From: Lachnospiraceae bacterium
GTDB lineage: Bacteria; Bacillota; Clostridia; Lachnospirales; Lachnospiraceae
Assembly: GCA_017521605.1 (NCBI GenBank)
Contig: JAFXCD010000023.1
Location: 1 to 64,000 of the forward strand
Reading direction: 5' to 3'
DNA length: 64,000 bases
Shown here piece after piece: positions 43,753-52,738 of this stretch; the stretch's first letter is position 1, and each line of letters opens with the position of its first letter. Position numbers and translations under genes: made by a program. The notes under the pieces were generated by a model. The model made no database searches. It was not told the DNA's origin and worked only from the letters and a program-made list of their open reading frames with translations.

Positions 43753-45046
43753 ATTCTTTTCAGAAAAAGAAGAGTGGATTTTACGGAAGGCAGATTTGAC
43801 AGAGACTATAAATAGCTTAGAAAATCCCTCCAGAGGCTGGTATCGGATATACACCTTTTTGGCAGAACAAATGCCGGATTTTCAACCTATGCTATGGTGC
43901 GATATTGAAGGTGATACATTAGTAATGGTGATTATCAATATTGGTGCATATAAGGAAAAAGAATTAGATGAAGCGGCTTTGGAAAATATTCGTACAATTT
44001 TACGTTTTTTTGTGAAAAAACATTATGAAATAGTACTAAGAATTACCTATGACCATGAAGGAAAGGCGTTGGAAAAGGAACCATTTTTCTTTTCAACAGT
44101 AAAAGAGCACTTTCTTCAACTGCTCCCCGTTATTAATGAGTATGCGGAGCATATTTTTGTATATCAGGGGATGTTGATTGGTAATTGGGGTGAGATGCAT
44201 ACTTCACGTTTTTTACAGCCTACAAAGCTGAAGGAATTGTGGAGTATTTTAAAAAGTAATCTGGATGACAGGATTTTTACCGCAGTTCGAAGACCTGCCT
44301 GCTGGCGTATGCTACACATGAATCATGAAACAGACAACATGGGATTGTTTGATGATGCTATATTTGGTTCAGAGAATCACCTGGGAACGTTTGGAAATAT
44401 GCCCAGAGATTCTGTGAGCTGGGATTCATTGTGGTGCAAAACAGATGAATTGAGATTTGAGGATGAATTGTGTCAAAGGGTGCCTAATGGTGGAGAAGCT
44501 ATTTGCGGGGAACAGTATTTAGCAGTGGAGAATCCTGGCAGTACAGTGGAAACTTTGAAAAGGATGCATATTACATATTTAAACAAAGAATATGATAAAA
44601 AGCTTTTAGGGATTTGGAAAGAGTGGAAGTGGGAAGGAACGGGAGTATGGCAGGGGTGCAGCCTATATGATTATATAGGAAATCATTTAGGATATCGTTT
44701 CCTGGTGAGAGATGTGGAGATTGTTGCTACTGATAAAAATGTAAAGGAATTAAAACTGGAAATTATAGTGGAAAATGTTGGATTTGCTTATTTTTATGAT
44801 GATGCAGAAGTGGTTTTAGAGCAAGTGAATGAACATGGAGATAGAAAAGAAAGAGTAGTTAGCTTAAGTAATCTTAATTGGAATGGAGGTAGTATTGAAA
44901 GATATACTATAGATATTTCAATGGAGAAAAGCAGTTTATATGTATTTATGAGACGAAAAAGGGATATGAGAATTTTGTATTTCGCTAATCACATGAAAGC
45001 AGACGGAAAAGTTTGGTTGGGAGAAATAGTTCATAGTGAAGTCTGA
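43733..45046 (+). CDS. DUF4832/DUF4874-like protein, possible glycoside hydrolase
   Basis: A 437-residue protein. Residues 1-300 have the pattern of DUF4874/DUF4832 proteins: ENPSRGWYRIYTF, VLRITYDHEG, then VINEYAEHIFVYQGM and GNWGEMHTSRF, with acidic residues at strand ends as in a TIM-barrel glycoside hydrolase. The final 110 residues look like a beta-sandwich. There is no signal peptide, so it may act in the cytoplasm on glycan precursors or be exported by another route. ATG at 43733 is preferred; in-frame ATG 43718 and TTG 43715 are alternatives. It overlaps the GT2 gene by 20 bases. Confidence 0.7.
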   Translation: MKTLLHRFFSEKEEWILRKADLTETINSLENPSRGWYRIYTFLAEQMPDFQPMLWCDIEGDTLVMVIINIGAYKEKELDEAALENIRTILRFFVKKHYEIVLRITYDHEGKALEKEPFFFSTVKEHFLQLLPVINEYAEHIFVYQGMLIGNWGEMHTSRFLQPTKLKELWSILKSNLDDRIFTAVRRPACWRMLHMNHETDNMGLFDDAIFGSENHLGTFGNMPRDSVSWDSLWCKTDELRFEDELCQRVPNGGEAICGEQYLAVENPGSTVETLKRMHITYLNKEYDKKLLGIWKEWKWEGTGVWQGCSLYDYIGNHLGYRFLVRDVEIVATDKNVKELKLEIIVENVGFAYFYDDAEVVLEQVNEHGDRKERVVSLSNLNWNGGSIERYTIDISMEKSSLYVFMRRKRDMRILYFANHMKADGKVWLGEIVHSEV

Positions 45047-45062
45047 GAAATGAGGAACCGTT

Positions 45063-46067
45063 ATGGTGGTAAAGAAAAATCAATATATTGATTTGTTAAA
45101 GGGAATATCATGCATAATTGTGATTTGCTTGCATTGTCCATTTCCGGGGGTGGTCGGAGATGGCATTATATATGGGTTGCGATTTTCAGTCCCCGTTTTT
45201 TTTATGATATCAGGATATTTCAGTTATAGTAAGAGTGAGGACTGGATAATTGATAAGGCCAGATATATTTTGAAGTTGTTGATATTTACAGAATTGTTTT
45301 ATTGTATTTGGAGATTTATTCAGGGTTGTTTATTTGAAGGTAATACAGTACATCAAATTTTGAAAGAGAATGTTATTAATAAGAACTTAATTCAGGTGTT
45401 ATTTTGTGGGACTTTATTTAATGGTACCCTGTGGTATTTATATGCAATGTTTTGGACCTGGATAATTATATGGTTTTTTCGAAAGAGAAACCTGTTAAAC
45501 AAGATGTTTTTTTTAGTTCCTTTATTGCTGATTATACAGATATTCGGAAGATATTATGTACAGAATAATTATGATATTAACAGGCTTGTAATATTATTTA
45601 GAAATGCGATTACCTTTGGGTTACCCTTTACTATGTTGGGAATATGGATTGCAAAGAATAAAGAAGAACTTCTGCAGAAAATAAGTGTGCCATGTAATTT
45701 GTGTATGGTTTTAGTTGGATTTCTGCTAATTGTGGTAGAATTTTTTGTGGTTGGACAATATATGGATACACATATTAGTACAGTTATTATTGTAGTTGGC
45801 TTGTTTTTATACGCTGTCAGGCAGAATAAAGAAGTGAGTAAATATTTGAAAGTATTTATAAGAATAGGTTCTGTTTGGTATGTATGGATTTATCTGTTAC
45901 ATATTTTTGTGATGGAGGTATTGAAGGTACTATATAGAGTGCTTCAGATAGAAGATAACATACTTGGGCAATATGTATTTCCGATTCTGGTATGTATAGT
46001 TAGTTGCATAATTGCTGAGTTAATAATAAGATTAATTAATTATTTTAACAGTAACGGGAGAAAATGA
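45063..46067 (+). CDS. Acyltransferase 3 family membrane protein
   Basis: A 334-residue protein with about 10 transmembrane helices. It begins with NQYIDLLKGISCIIVICLH, containing the family's early His, and then RFSVPVFFMISGYF. These enzymes O-acetylate or otherwise acylate sugars during or after export. It ends with ATGA shared with the next gene (4-base overlap). Confidence 0.88.
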   Translation: MVVKKNQYIDLLKGISCIIVICLHCPFPGVVGDGIIYGLRFSVPVFFMISGYFSYSKSEDWIIDKARYILKLLIFTELFYCIWRFIQGCLFEGNTVHQILKENVINKNLIQVLFCGTLFNGTLWYLYAMFWTWIIIWFFRKRNLLNKMFFLVPLLLIIQIFGRYYVQNNYDINRLVILFRNAITFGLPFTMLGIWIAKNKEELLQKISVPCNLCMVLVGFLLIVVEFFVVGQYMDTHISTVIIVVGLFLYAVRQNKEVSKYLKVFIRIGSVWYVWIYLLHIFVMEVLKVLYRVLQIEDNILGQYVFPILVCIVSCIIAELIIRLINYFNSNGRK

Positions 46068-47152
46068 TGGTCAAAATTTGTTTCTTTTCCGGGGATATAA
46101 CTAGAAGTGGTGGCACGGAAAGAGTTTCCACTATGATAGCAAATGAATTGGCAAGGCAGGGACAATTTGAAGTCTGCTTTTTGAGTCTTTGTGAGCAAAA
46201 GGATAGCCCCTTTTTTTACATAGATGATAATATAAAACAGTATAAATTAGGGGAGCGGTGGATACAACCCGGACTGGCATATTTACCTATCATTCCTAAG
46301 TTACGTAGATTTCTAAAGGAAAAGGCGATAGATATCATTATTGATATTGATATAGTTTTGGATTGTTTATCCATACCGGCTTCAAGGGGACTAAAGATAA
46401 AGGTTGTTTCCTGGGAACATTTTAACTGTGATTATGAGTTAACAGTTTCATATCGCAGATTTATTTTAAAGAATATTACAAAGCGTGCTGACTATATCAT
46501 TACACTAACAGAAGGGGACAAAGTCCGATATGGTCAGGTAATTGGTTGTGCCGAGAAAATAGAAGCGATATACAATCCTATGAAAGAAAGAATTGTTTCA
46601 TATGAAGGTGAAAAGAAAAAGTGGATTGTAACAGCAGTGAGATTGGTTTATGATAAAGGGATTGATTATTTGACAGAGATAGCTTCCAAGGTATTATTAA
46701 GATATCCTGATTGGAAATGGTTTGTATTGGGTGAGGGAGATGAGAGAAAAAAATTAGAAGCCTGTATTCAAGAGTATGGATTAGAGGGTAGGCTGGTAGT
46801 TCCGGGATTGGTAGATTGTGTGGATGAGTATTTAAGTAAAGCAAAGTTGTTTGTATTGACATCGCGAGTGGAAGGACTACCAATGTGTTTACTTGAAGCG
46901 AAGACTTATAAGCTCCCGTGTATCAGTTTTAATATACCAACCGGTCCGGATGAAATAATAGAAGACGAAATAAGTGGATATTTGGTGGAACCGTTTGATT
47001 GTGAAAAGATGATAAACAGAATCAGTGAACTTGTGGAAAACGAGGTACTGTTAAGCTCTTTTGCTGATAGAACCAAGAATAATATATATAAGTTTCAGAT
47101 GACTAGTATCATGGAAAAGTGGAACAGGGTGTTAAAGGGTCTATGCGAATAA
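46064..47152 (+). CDS. GT4 glycosyltransferase
   Basis: A 362-residue GT-B enzyme. It opens with ICFFSGDITRSGGTERVST, has ISWEH-like VVSWEHFNCDYE in the middle, and VTAVRLVYDKGIDYL, VLGEGDERKKLE and TSRVEGLPMCLLEAKTYKLPCISFNIPTGPDEII in the donor domain. The ending GPDEII resembles family members such as TagE/amylovoran-type transferases. It overlaps the acyltransferase by 4 bases and the flippase by 10 bases. Confidence 0.9.
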   Translation: MMVKICFFSGDITRSGGTERVSTMIANELARQGQFEVCFLSLCEQKDSPFFYIDDNIKQYKLGERWIQPGLAYLPIIPKLRRFLKEKAIDIIIDIDIVLDCLSIPASRGLKIKVVSWEHFNCDYELTVSYRRFILKNITKRADYIITLTEGDKVRYGQVIGCAEKIEAIYNPMKERIVSYEGEKKKWIVTAVRLVYDKGIDYLTEIASKVLLRYPDWKWFVLGEGDERKKLEACIQEYGLEGRLVVPGLVDCVDEYLSKAKLFVLTSRVEGLPMCLLEAKTYKLPCISFNIPTGPDEIIEDEISGYLVEPFDCEKMINRISELVENEVLLSSFADRTKNNIYKFQMTSIMEKWNRVLKGLCE

Positions 47153-48675
47153 AAAATGCTTTTCGAAATAGCTTCTTTAGTGTTATTTCGCAGATATTAT
47201 TAATAATAGTGGGGTTCGTCAGTCAGAGAGTATTAAATCTGAGAATGGGTGAAGAACTGGTAGGTATGAACAGTGTTATATCCAATATTATAGCGCTGCT
47301 ATCTGTTACGGAGTTGGGTATCTCAACAGCGGTGGTTTTTCATTTGTATGGTTATCTGGCGGCTAAGGATGAAGAAAGAATAGCGTCCATAATGAATTTG
47401 TACCGGAAGGCTTATAGTATATTTGCTATTGTTATTTCTCTTTTGGGCTTATGCATTATGCCTTATGTACATTTGTTTTTGAAAGAAAACAGCTTTTCTT
47501 TGGATTATATCAGATTAGTATATATTTTGTGGCTAATTCGAACGGTATGTTCTTATCTGCTTTCCTATAAAAGGTCGGTGTTAATTGCAGACCAACGGGA
47601 ATACGTTATAACAATTGGGGTATTGATTGCCAGTACAATGAATTATCTTGCCATAATCATAATTGTGGAATTTTGGCAAAATTATGTGTTGGCATTGTCT
47701 TTGAATATTGTGATAGAGATTGTTTTAAATCTGTTGATAGCAAGGTATGTGAACAAAAAATATGCCTTTTTGAAGAAAATGCAAAAGGCTCCGTTACAAA
47801 AGGAGATTGTAGATAAGGTTGTATCAGATGTAAAAAATATTTTTGTTTCACGATTATCACTAAAACTATTAGTGTCAACAGATAGTTTGATTATTTCCGG
47901 TTTCATTAGTGTGGGAATAGTAGGATTATATGCCAACTATTGTATGATAACTCAGTCAGTGTCCAATATTTTGCTGACGTTATCCGGAACGCTTCAACCG
48001 ATAGTCGGGAATATGTTTGTAGAGAAAGATCATGAAAAAGATTATGGAGTGCTTAGACAGATTACTTTTATTTTCTTTTGGTTAGCCTCTTTTTGCAGTT
48101 GCGGTTTATTTGCACTAATGACTCCTTTTGTAACGGATATTTGGTTAGGCACCGAATATAGACTGGATACTACCATTATTTTGTGGTGTGTAATCAACTT
48201 TTTTGCCCAGACCATAAGCTTACCATTAAGTATGATGCTGGGTGTTACGGGTATGTTTCAGAAGGAAAAGAAAATATCTGTTTTGGCGGCAGTTACAAAT
48301 TTGGTGATTTCCTTGAGCTTGGTAATACCGCTGGGAATTATTGGTGTACTAATAGGAACTTTTTTTTCTCATTTGTTGCAAATAGCATGTCGAATGAAAG
48401 TACTTATTTGTGAATATATATGCAAAGAGTTAAAACAGTATTTAATGGAGATAATTCAATATATTGCGTTAACAGGTATCGAACTGGGTTTGGTTTACAG
48501 CATTGGTACACAAATGCTCCATAATGGCGGTTGGATATATTTTGTAAAAATGATTTTGGTATGTCTGTTGATACCTAATGCAATCAATCTGCTTATTTAT
48601 TGCAGGAGCTGGCGTTTTCGTAGTATTCTGAATATGGGTCTGGAGTTTATAGGAAAGCCTAAACATCGAACTTAG
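47143..48675 (+). CDS. Wzx-type polysaccharide flippase
   Basis: A 510-residue protein with about 12-14 transmembrane helices of the polysaccharide transport family. The start is RIKNAFRNSFFSVISQILLIIVGF, with RMGEELVGMNSVISNIIALLSVTELGI following. It should move a lipid-linked repeat unit across the membrane, implying a second glycan pathway besides the PelG channel. ATG 47143 lies within the previous gene's end and has AAAGGG before it; an upstream ATG at 47119 is inside that gene. Its 3' end overlaps the convergent minus-strand gene by 17 bases. Confidence 0.88.
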   Translation: MRIKNAFRNSFFSVISQILLIIVGFVSQRVLNLRMGEELVGMNSVISNIIALLSVTELGISTAVVFHLYGYLAAKDEERIASIMNLYRKAYSIFAIVISLLGLCIMPYVHLFLKENSFSLDYIRLVYILWLIRTVCSYLLSYKRSVLIADQREYVITIGVLIASTMNYLAIIIIVEFWQNYVLALSLNIVIEIVLNLLIARYVNKKYAFLKKMQKAPLQKEIVDKVVSDVKNIFVSRLSLKLLVSTDSLIISGFISVGIVGLYANYCMITQSVSNILLTLSGTLQPIVGNMFVEKDHEKDYGVLRQITFIFFWLASFCSCGLFALMTPFVTDIWLGTEYRLDTTIILWCVINFFAQTISLPLSMMLGVTGMFQKEKKISVLAAVTNLVISLSLVIPLGIIGVLIGTFFSHLLQIACRMKVLICEYICKELKQYLMEIIQYIALTGIELGLVYSIGTQMLHNGGWIYFVKMILVCLLIPNAINLLIYCRSWRFRSILNMGLEFIGKPKHRT

Positions 48676-49588
48676 TCAGCCAGTGGTAGAAATCATAGCA
48701 TTGCAGAAGTTCTTTATCATAAGACTTAAAAGGTTTTCCCAAAAATTCCTTTATGATAGGAATAAGGGAGTCATCTATGGTTTCGGGTAGTATTAAAATA
48801 TTATTGGGATGGTAGAAGTCATAGTTTTTGATGTCCTGATTGTTGGTAATCAGTTTTTTGGACATAAAAACGGATTCTAAGACCCGCATAGTAAGAGCTT
48901 GCTGCCCGTTTTGTACAATATCCAACAGCAGACCGCAATGTTTAAGTTCCTTTAAGTATTCCTCATAGGAAAGACTGTGAGAGGTTAGGATATCAGAAAA
49001 TTCCTTTCGGTAGTTGCTATCAGTGTTTTTGGATAAAATACGGATATCACAATCTAGTCCGCTTTGTGTGAGAAGGTCGTTTAAACGTTTAATGAGTGGT
49101 GCCCGGTTTTTGTCAGCACCTAAAAAGAACAATTGATTATTGTACTGTTCAGAGTAGGTCTGAGCATATTCTATTGGATAAAATATATGATTGTATTTCA
49201 GGTTATAGAACCGGCAATCTCCTGGGTCAGTGGAATATATAGTCGATTTATCAGAAAATATGGTGTGGTTTTTATGTGCAGCATCAGCTTTGTTCCACAT
49301 GAACAGAAAAACCTTACAGTCAGGATTCTTTTTGTGGATGTATTGCTCCATGCCACGTTGATATCCATAATCGAAGATAATTACCCTTTTGGCAGTGGGA
49401 ATATATTTTTTCCACCCCCCCCAGAAATAAGAGCAAAGGGGAATACGACATAGATATAGTAGCTTATAAATGATATAGGACAAACTTCTTTCCGATATAT
49501 CATAGGGTTTAAAGGTGATTGCGCTATAATGAGGAAAGAAGTATAAATCCGGTTTTTGAAAGATTAATATAGTCTCTTTGTCTGACAT
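48659..49588 (-). CDS. CgeB-like putative glycosyltransferase with a G8 tract
   Basis: A 309-residue protein, predicted cytoplasmic. It lacks GT4 signatures but has the outline of CgeB/LPS-biosynthesis type transferases: LFFLGADKNRAPLIKRL (about residue 155-170), LLDIVQNGQQALTMRVLESVFMSKKLIT (about 230-257), then NNILILPE. It is the only minus-strand gene inside the polysaccharide locus. ATG at 49588 has GGAGG just upstream; ATG at 49600 lies before that site. Eight consecutive G (coding strand; 49415-49422) encode Trp-Gly-Gly-Trp around residue 56. Loss or gain of one G leads to an early stop, so the gene could be phase-variable. Confidence 0.75.
   Translation of the reverse strand: MSDKETILIFQKPDLYFFPHYSAITFKPYDISERSLSYIIYKLLYLCRIPLCSYFWGGWKKYIPTAKRVIIFDYGYQRGMEQYIHKKNPDCKVFLFMWNKADAAHKNHTIFSDKSTIYSTDPGDCRFYNLKYNHIFYPIEYAQTYSEQYNNQLFFLGADKNRAPLIKRLNDLLTQSGLDCDIRILSKNTDSNYRKEFSDILTSHSLSYEEYLKELKHCGLLLDIVQNGQQALTMRVLESVFMSKKLITNNQDIKNYDFYHPNNILILPETIDDSLIPIIKEFLGKPFKSYDKELLQCYDFYHWLTKFDV
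49415..49422 (-). repeat. G8 homopolymer inside the minus-strand glycosyltransferase
   Basis: C8 on the plus strand, G8 in the coding sense. By hand translation, losing one G gives a stop at 49381-49383, and gaining one G gives a TGA about 32 codons downstream (near 49320). Confidence 0.75.
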
Positions 49589-49696
49589 AACTGCCTCCAT
49601 TTAACTCATACAGGGAACATTTGGTTCAAGGTTTTTATGATTGGTTATAGTGTAACAAAGAAAAATAAAAGAAGCAATAAGGAGTTTGGTATTGAA

Positions 49697-50701
49697 ATGA
49701 AAGGAAAAGTAAGTATTATTGTACCGGTATACAAAGCAGAAGCCTATCTTTCAAGATGCTTGGACAGTATTTTAAACCAGACTTATACCAATATTGAAGT
49801 TATTTTAATTAATGATGGTTCACCGGACAAATCAGGAATGATTTGCGATGAATATGCTCAAAAGGATAGTCGAATAAAAGTTATTCATCAGGAAAATAAA
49901 GGAGTGTCCAGTGCCAGAAATGCCGGTTTGAAGATAGCTGGGGGAGAATATATAGGATTTGTAGATTCGGATGATTTTATAGCACCGGAAATGTATGAGC
50001 AGATGGTACAAAGTTTGAAAAGCGATAGAGATTTGATAATATGTGGGTGTCACCGTTGCAATTCTGATGGGATGAAGCAGATAAAAAAAGCAAAAGCACT
50101 TACATATTACGAATTGCAATGCCCGGAAGAAGCATTGCCAAGTGTGATATATCAACAAGTAACTATGGCTGTATGGAGTAAACTGTTCAGGCGCAATAGG
50201 ATTTTATCAGAAACCGGAGAAGTTGAAATTTTTTTTGACGAAAGCCTGAATAATCACGAGGATTTTATTTTTATTTGTGAATACATTTGTAGATGCAAAG
50301 GAAGGATTTACTTATTACCGGAACGTTTGTATTATTATTGTGACCAAAAAGGTAGTTTATCTAATAGTGAAAAGTCTTTTGATAAAATATTGGAAAGCTT
50401 GTCAGCAATTCTGGAATTACAACAGAAATACGATATTGACGAGCTTAAAAGTACAGAACTCTTTTATGTAGAGAACATTTGGAAATATTGGGTTGTAAAG
50501 GTAATGCAAGGACAGGAGTACAAAAAACCAGAGGATTTTAAAGAGCATGAGAAAATCAAAGATGAAATAAAGAAATACGTAAATGTTTATAATGCTTCAA
50601 AATATGTACGAAAATATAAGAAAGTAATTGTTCATATGTTATTAACACATGAACGGATATTATTTTTTGCTACAAGGTTGGCCGGCAAATTATATAAATA
50701 A
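49697..50701 (+). CDS. GT2 glycosyltransferase
   Basis: A 334-residue GT-A enzyme: VSIIVPVYKAEAYLSRCLDS, INDGSPDKSG, GVSSARNAGLKIAGGEYIGF and VDSDDF (DxD site). A C-terminal region of about 120 residues follows, ending in a basic, hydrophobic stretch. ATG 49697 lies after AAGGAG, and the upstream ATG 49637 has no site. It follows the divergent minus-strand gene and starts a second plus-strand run of the polysaccharide locus. Confidence 0.88.
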   Translation: MKGKVSIIVPVYKAEAYLSRCLDSILNQTYTNIEVILINDGSPDKSGMICDEYAQKDSRIKVIHQENKGVSSARNAGLKIAGGEYIGFVDSDDFIAPEMYEQMVQSLKSDRDLIICGCHRCNSDGMKQIKKAKALTYYELQCPEEALPSVIYQQVTMAVWSKLFRRNRILSETGEVEIFFDESLNNHEDFIFICEYICRCKGRIYLLPERLYYYCDQKGSLSNSEKSFDKILESLSAILELQQKYDIDELKSTELFYVENIWKYWVVKVMQGQEYKKPEDFKEHEKIKDEIKKYVNVYNASKYVRKYKKVIVHMLLTHERILFFATRLAGKLYK

Positions 50702-50720
50702 AACAGGAGAAGATGAAAAG

Positions 50721-51608
50721 ATGAATATTGCAGTTTCGGTTAACAATAAATTTGTTATGCCTTTGAAAGTAATGTTGTTTTCATTAGCCCAAAATACGGA
50801 GCGGGATTTAGTTATATATTTGTTGTATTGTGATTTGGATGAGAATAAAAGAATAGAGATTGAAAAATTTGTACAACAATACTGTCATGGAGTAGTTAGG
50901 AGTATATTAGTCGAACAAGGTATATTCCGGGAACATGATGCTTCTAAGTCAATGTATTCCATAGAGGCATTTTACAGGTTGTTAATTCCTTACATATTAC
51001 CAAATGATGTAGAACGTGTATTATGGTTGGATGCAGACATGGTAGTATATGATGAGATTGATGAGTTTTATGATTCCCAATTTGGAACGTCTGGAGAAGC
51101 TATGCTTGTAGCATGCTGGAATGAGAAAGACAAAGTAAGAATCCCGGAGTATAAGGAAAGGTTAGGGATAAAAACAGATTATTATTTTAACAGTGGTGTT
51201 ATCTTGTTTAATATTCCACAAATAAGGAAGCACATTTCAAAAGAAGAAATAAATGACTTTTGGATAAAAAACCAAAAGATATTGTATTATCCGGATCAAG
51301 ATATACTAAATTGTTTAATGGGAGAGAAGACTGTCTATAAATCAGCAACAGAGTATAATAATCTGAGTCATTTGGAAGAGAATGGGGAAAGAGAATTATT
51401 ACAGGCCAAAATAATACATTATGCATTTTTTATGAAACCCTGGCTTCTGTATTATGAAGGAAAATGCGAGAAGCCCTTTTGGAATTATGCAAAACAATGT
51501 GGTTATAAAATGCATTATATTTTCTATTGTATAATGCATAAACCAACCCTGTTTGTATATAAAATTTATAAGCGAGTTCGATATGGCGAGAAAATAAAAA
51601 AGAGTTAA
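50721..51608 (+). CDS. GT8 glycosyltransferase
   Basis: A 295-residue retaining glycosyltransferase of the LgtC/GspA type. It has NIAVSVNNKFVMPLKVMLFSL, the DxD motif in WLDADMVVYDEID, YFNSGVILFN, and PDQDILN. Family members add galactose or glucose to surface glycans. ATG 50721 follows AGGAGA; an in-frame TTG at 50649 lies inside the preceding gene. Confidence 0.88.
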   Translation: MNIAVSVNNKFVMPLKVMLFSLAQNTERDLVIYLLYCDLDENKRIEIEKFVQQYCHGVVRSILVEQGIFREHDASKSMYSIEAFYRLLIPYILPNDVERVLWLDADMVVYDEIDEFYDSQFGTSGEAMLVACWNEKDKVRIPEYKERLGIKTDYYFNSGVILFNIPQIRKHISKEEINDFWIKNQKILYYPDQDILNCLMGEKTVYKSATEYNNLSHLEENGERELLQAKIIHYAFFMKPWLLYYEGKCEKPFWNYAKQCGYKMHYIFYCIMHKPTLFVYKIYKRVRYGEKIKKS

Positions 51609-51653
51609 TAAAGATAATCGGATTAGTATGCTAATATTAACAAAGGGAGAAAC

Positions 51654-52733
51654 ATGAAAACAAAAATTACAGTAAGTATTATCATTCCTGTTTACAAAAC
51701 AGAAACTTATCTGGCAGAATGTATGAATAGTGTTTTGCAACAGGATTATTCTTATATAGAGATTATTCTGGTGGATGATGGGTCTCCGGATAATTGCCCA
51801 AGATTATGTGATGAATACGCACAGAAGTATGAAAAAGTGAAGGTAATACATCAGACCAATCGGGGATTGGGATTATCACGTAACTCTGGTTTGCAGGTGG
51901 CAACAGGTAAATACATATTTTTCCTGGATTCGGATGATTGTTTGGATGGACAAGGAGTGGTTACAACACTGGTAAAATGTGCGGAGGAAAAGAATGCTGA
52001 TATTGTTACCGGAAGCTTCCGCAGATTTAATGAAAAGAGTGTTAGCGAACCAAATGCACATCATTTAGAGGACGGGCCGGTTACAGAAACGGTTGGTTTT
52101 CGATTCAAAGGCTTTTATATGTATGGGCATTTGGCATATAATTGGGGAAAGTTATATAGAAAAGCCTTTTTGGAAGAGAATGAACTTTATTGCAAGGCCT
52201 ACCCTTTTACGCAGGATAAGGCCCACAATATGGCTTGTTGTGCATATAAGCCTAAATATGCTTTTGTGGATGAGAGTGTGTATTTATACAGGGTCAATGA
52301 GGAATCTGTAACATTTAAGTACAAAGCCAATTTTATGCCTGTATGGATTTCAATAGCGGAGGATTTTGAGACATTTCTGAAGGAACGGAATATAAAAGAA
52401 GATTATTATGATTTGATGTATTTTCACATTTTCTTTGGAAGCTTTTTTCTTGCCAAGCAGGAACTGCAATTTAAAGAAAAGAGAATTCGGGAAGCAGCAA
52501 AGGCGTTAAAGGAATATGGTAAGAATCCTTTTGTAAAGAAAAGTATGAAAGCATTGGCTAAGGGTAAGTATTTGAAGGAGATTGAAGCACTGTCATGGAA
52601 GATAGTAATTAGGGGAGCTTCATTATTGTTTACCATGCGTGGTTATTGGCCAATGGCATTAGGAATTGCACTGCTTAGAAAGATGGAAGTAGATAGTAAA
52701 ATTACGAAATCCAGATATAAGAAGGAGAAATAA
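51654..52733 (+). CDS. GT2 glycosyltransferase
   Basis: A 359-residue GT-A enzyme: VSIIIPVYKTETYLAECMNS, LVDDGSPDNCPRLCDEYA, GLGLSRNSGLQVATGKYIFF, LDSDDC. The C-terminal 130 residues are basic and may contact the membrane. It resembles the GT2 at 49697 in its first 110 residues, so they could be old duplicates. The nucleotidyltransferase gene begins 5 bases after its stop. Confidence 0.88.
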   Translation: MKTKITVSIIIPVYKTETYLAECMNSVLQQDYSYIEIILVDDGSPDNCPRLCDEYAQKYEKVKVIHQTNRGLGLSRNSGLQVATGKYIFFLDSDDCLDGQGVVTTLVKCAEEKNADIVTGSFRRFNEKSVSEPNAHHLEDGPVTETVGFRFKGFYMYGHLAYNWGKLYRKAFLEENELYCKAYPFTQDKAHNMACCAYKPKYAFVDESVYLYRVNEESVTFKYKANFMPVWISIAEDFETFLKERNIKEDYYDLMYFHIFFGSFFLAKQELQFKEKRIREAAKALKEYGKNPFVKKSMKALAKGKYLKEIEALSWKIVIRGASLLFTMRGYWPMALGIALLRKMEVDSKITKSRYKKEK

Positions 52734-52738
52734 TCAGC

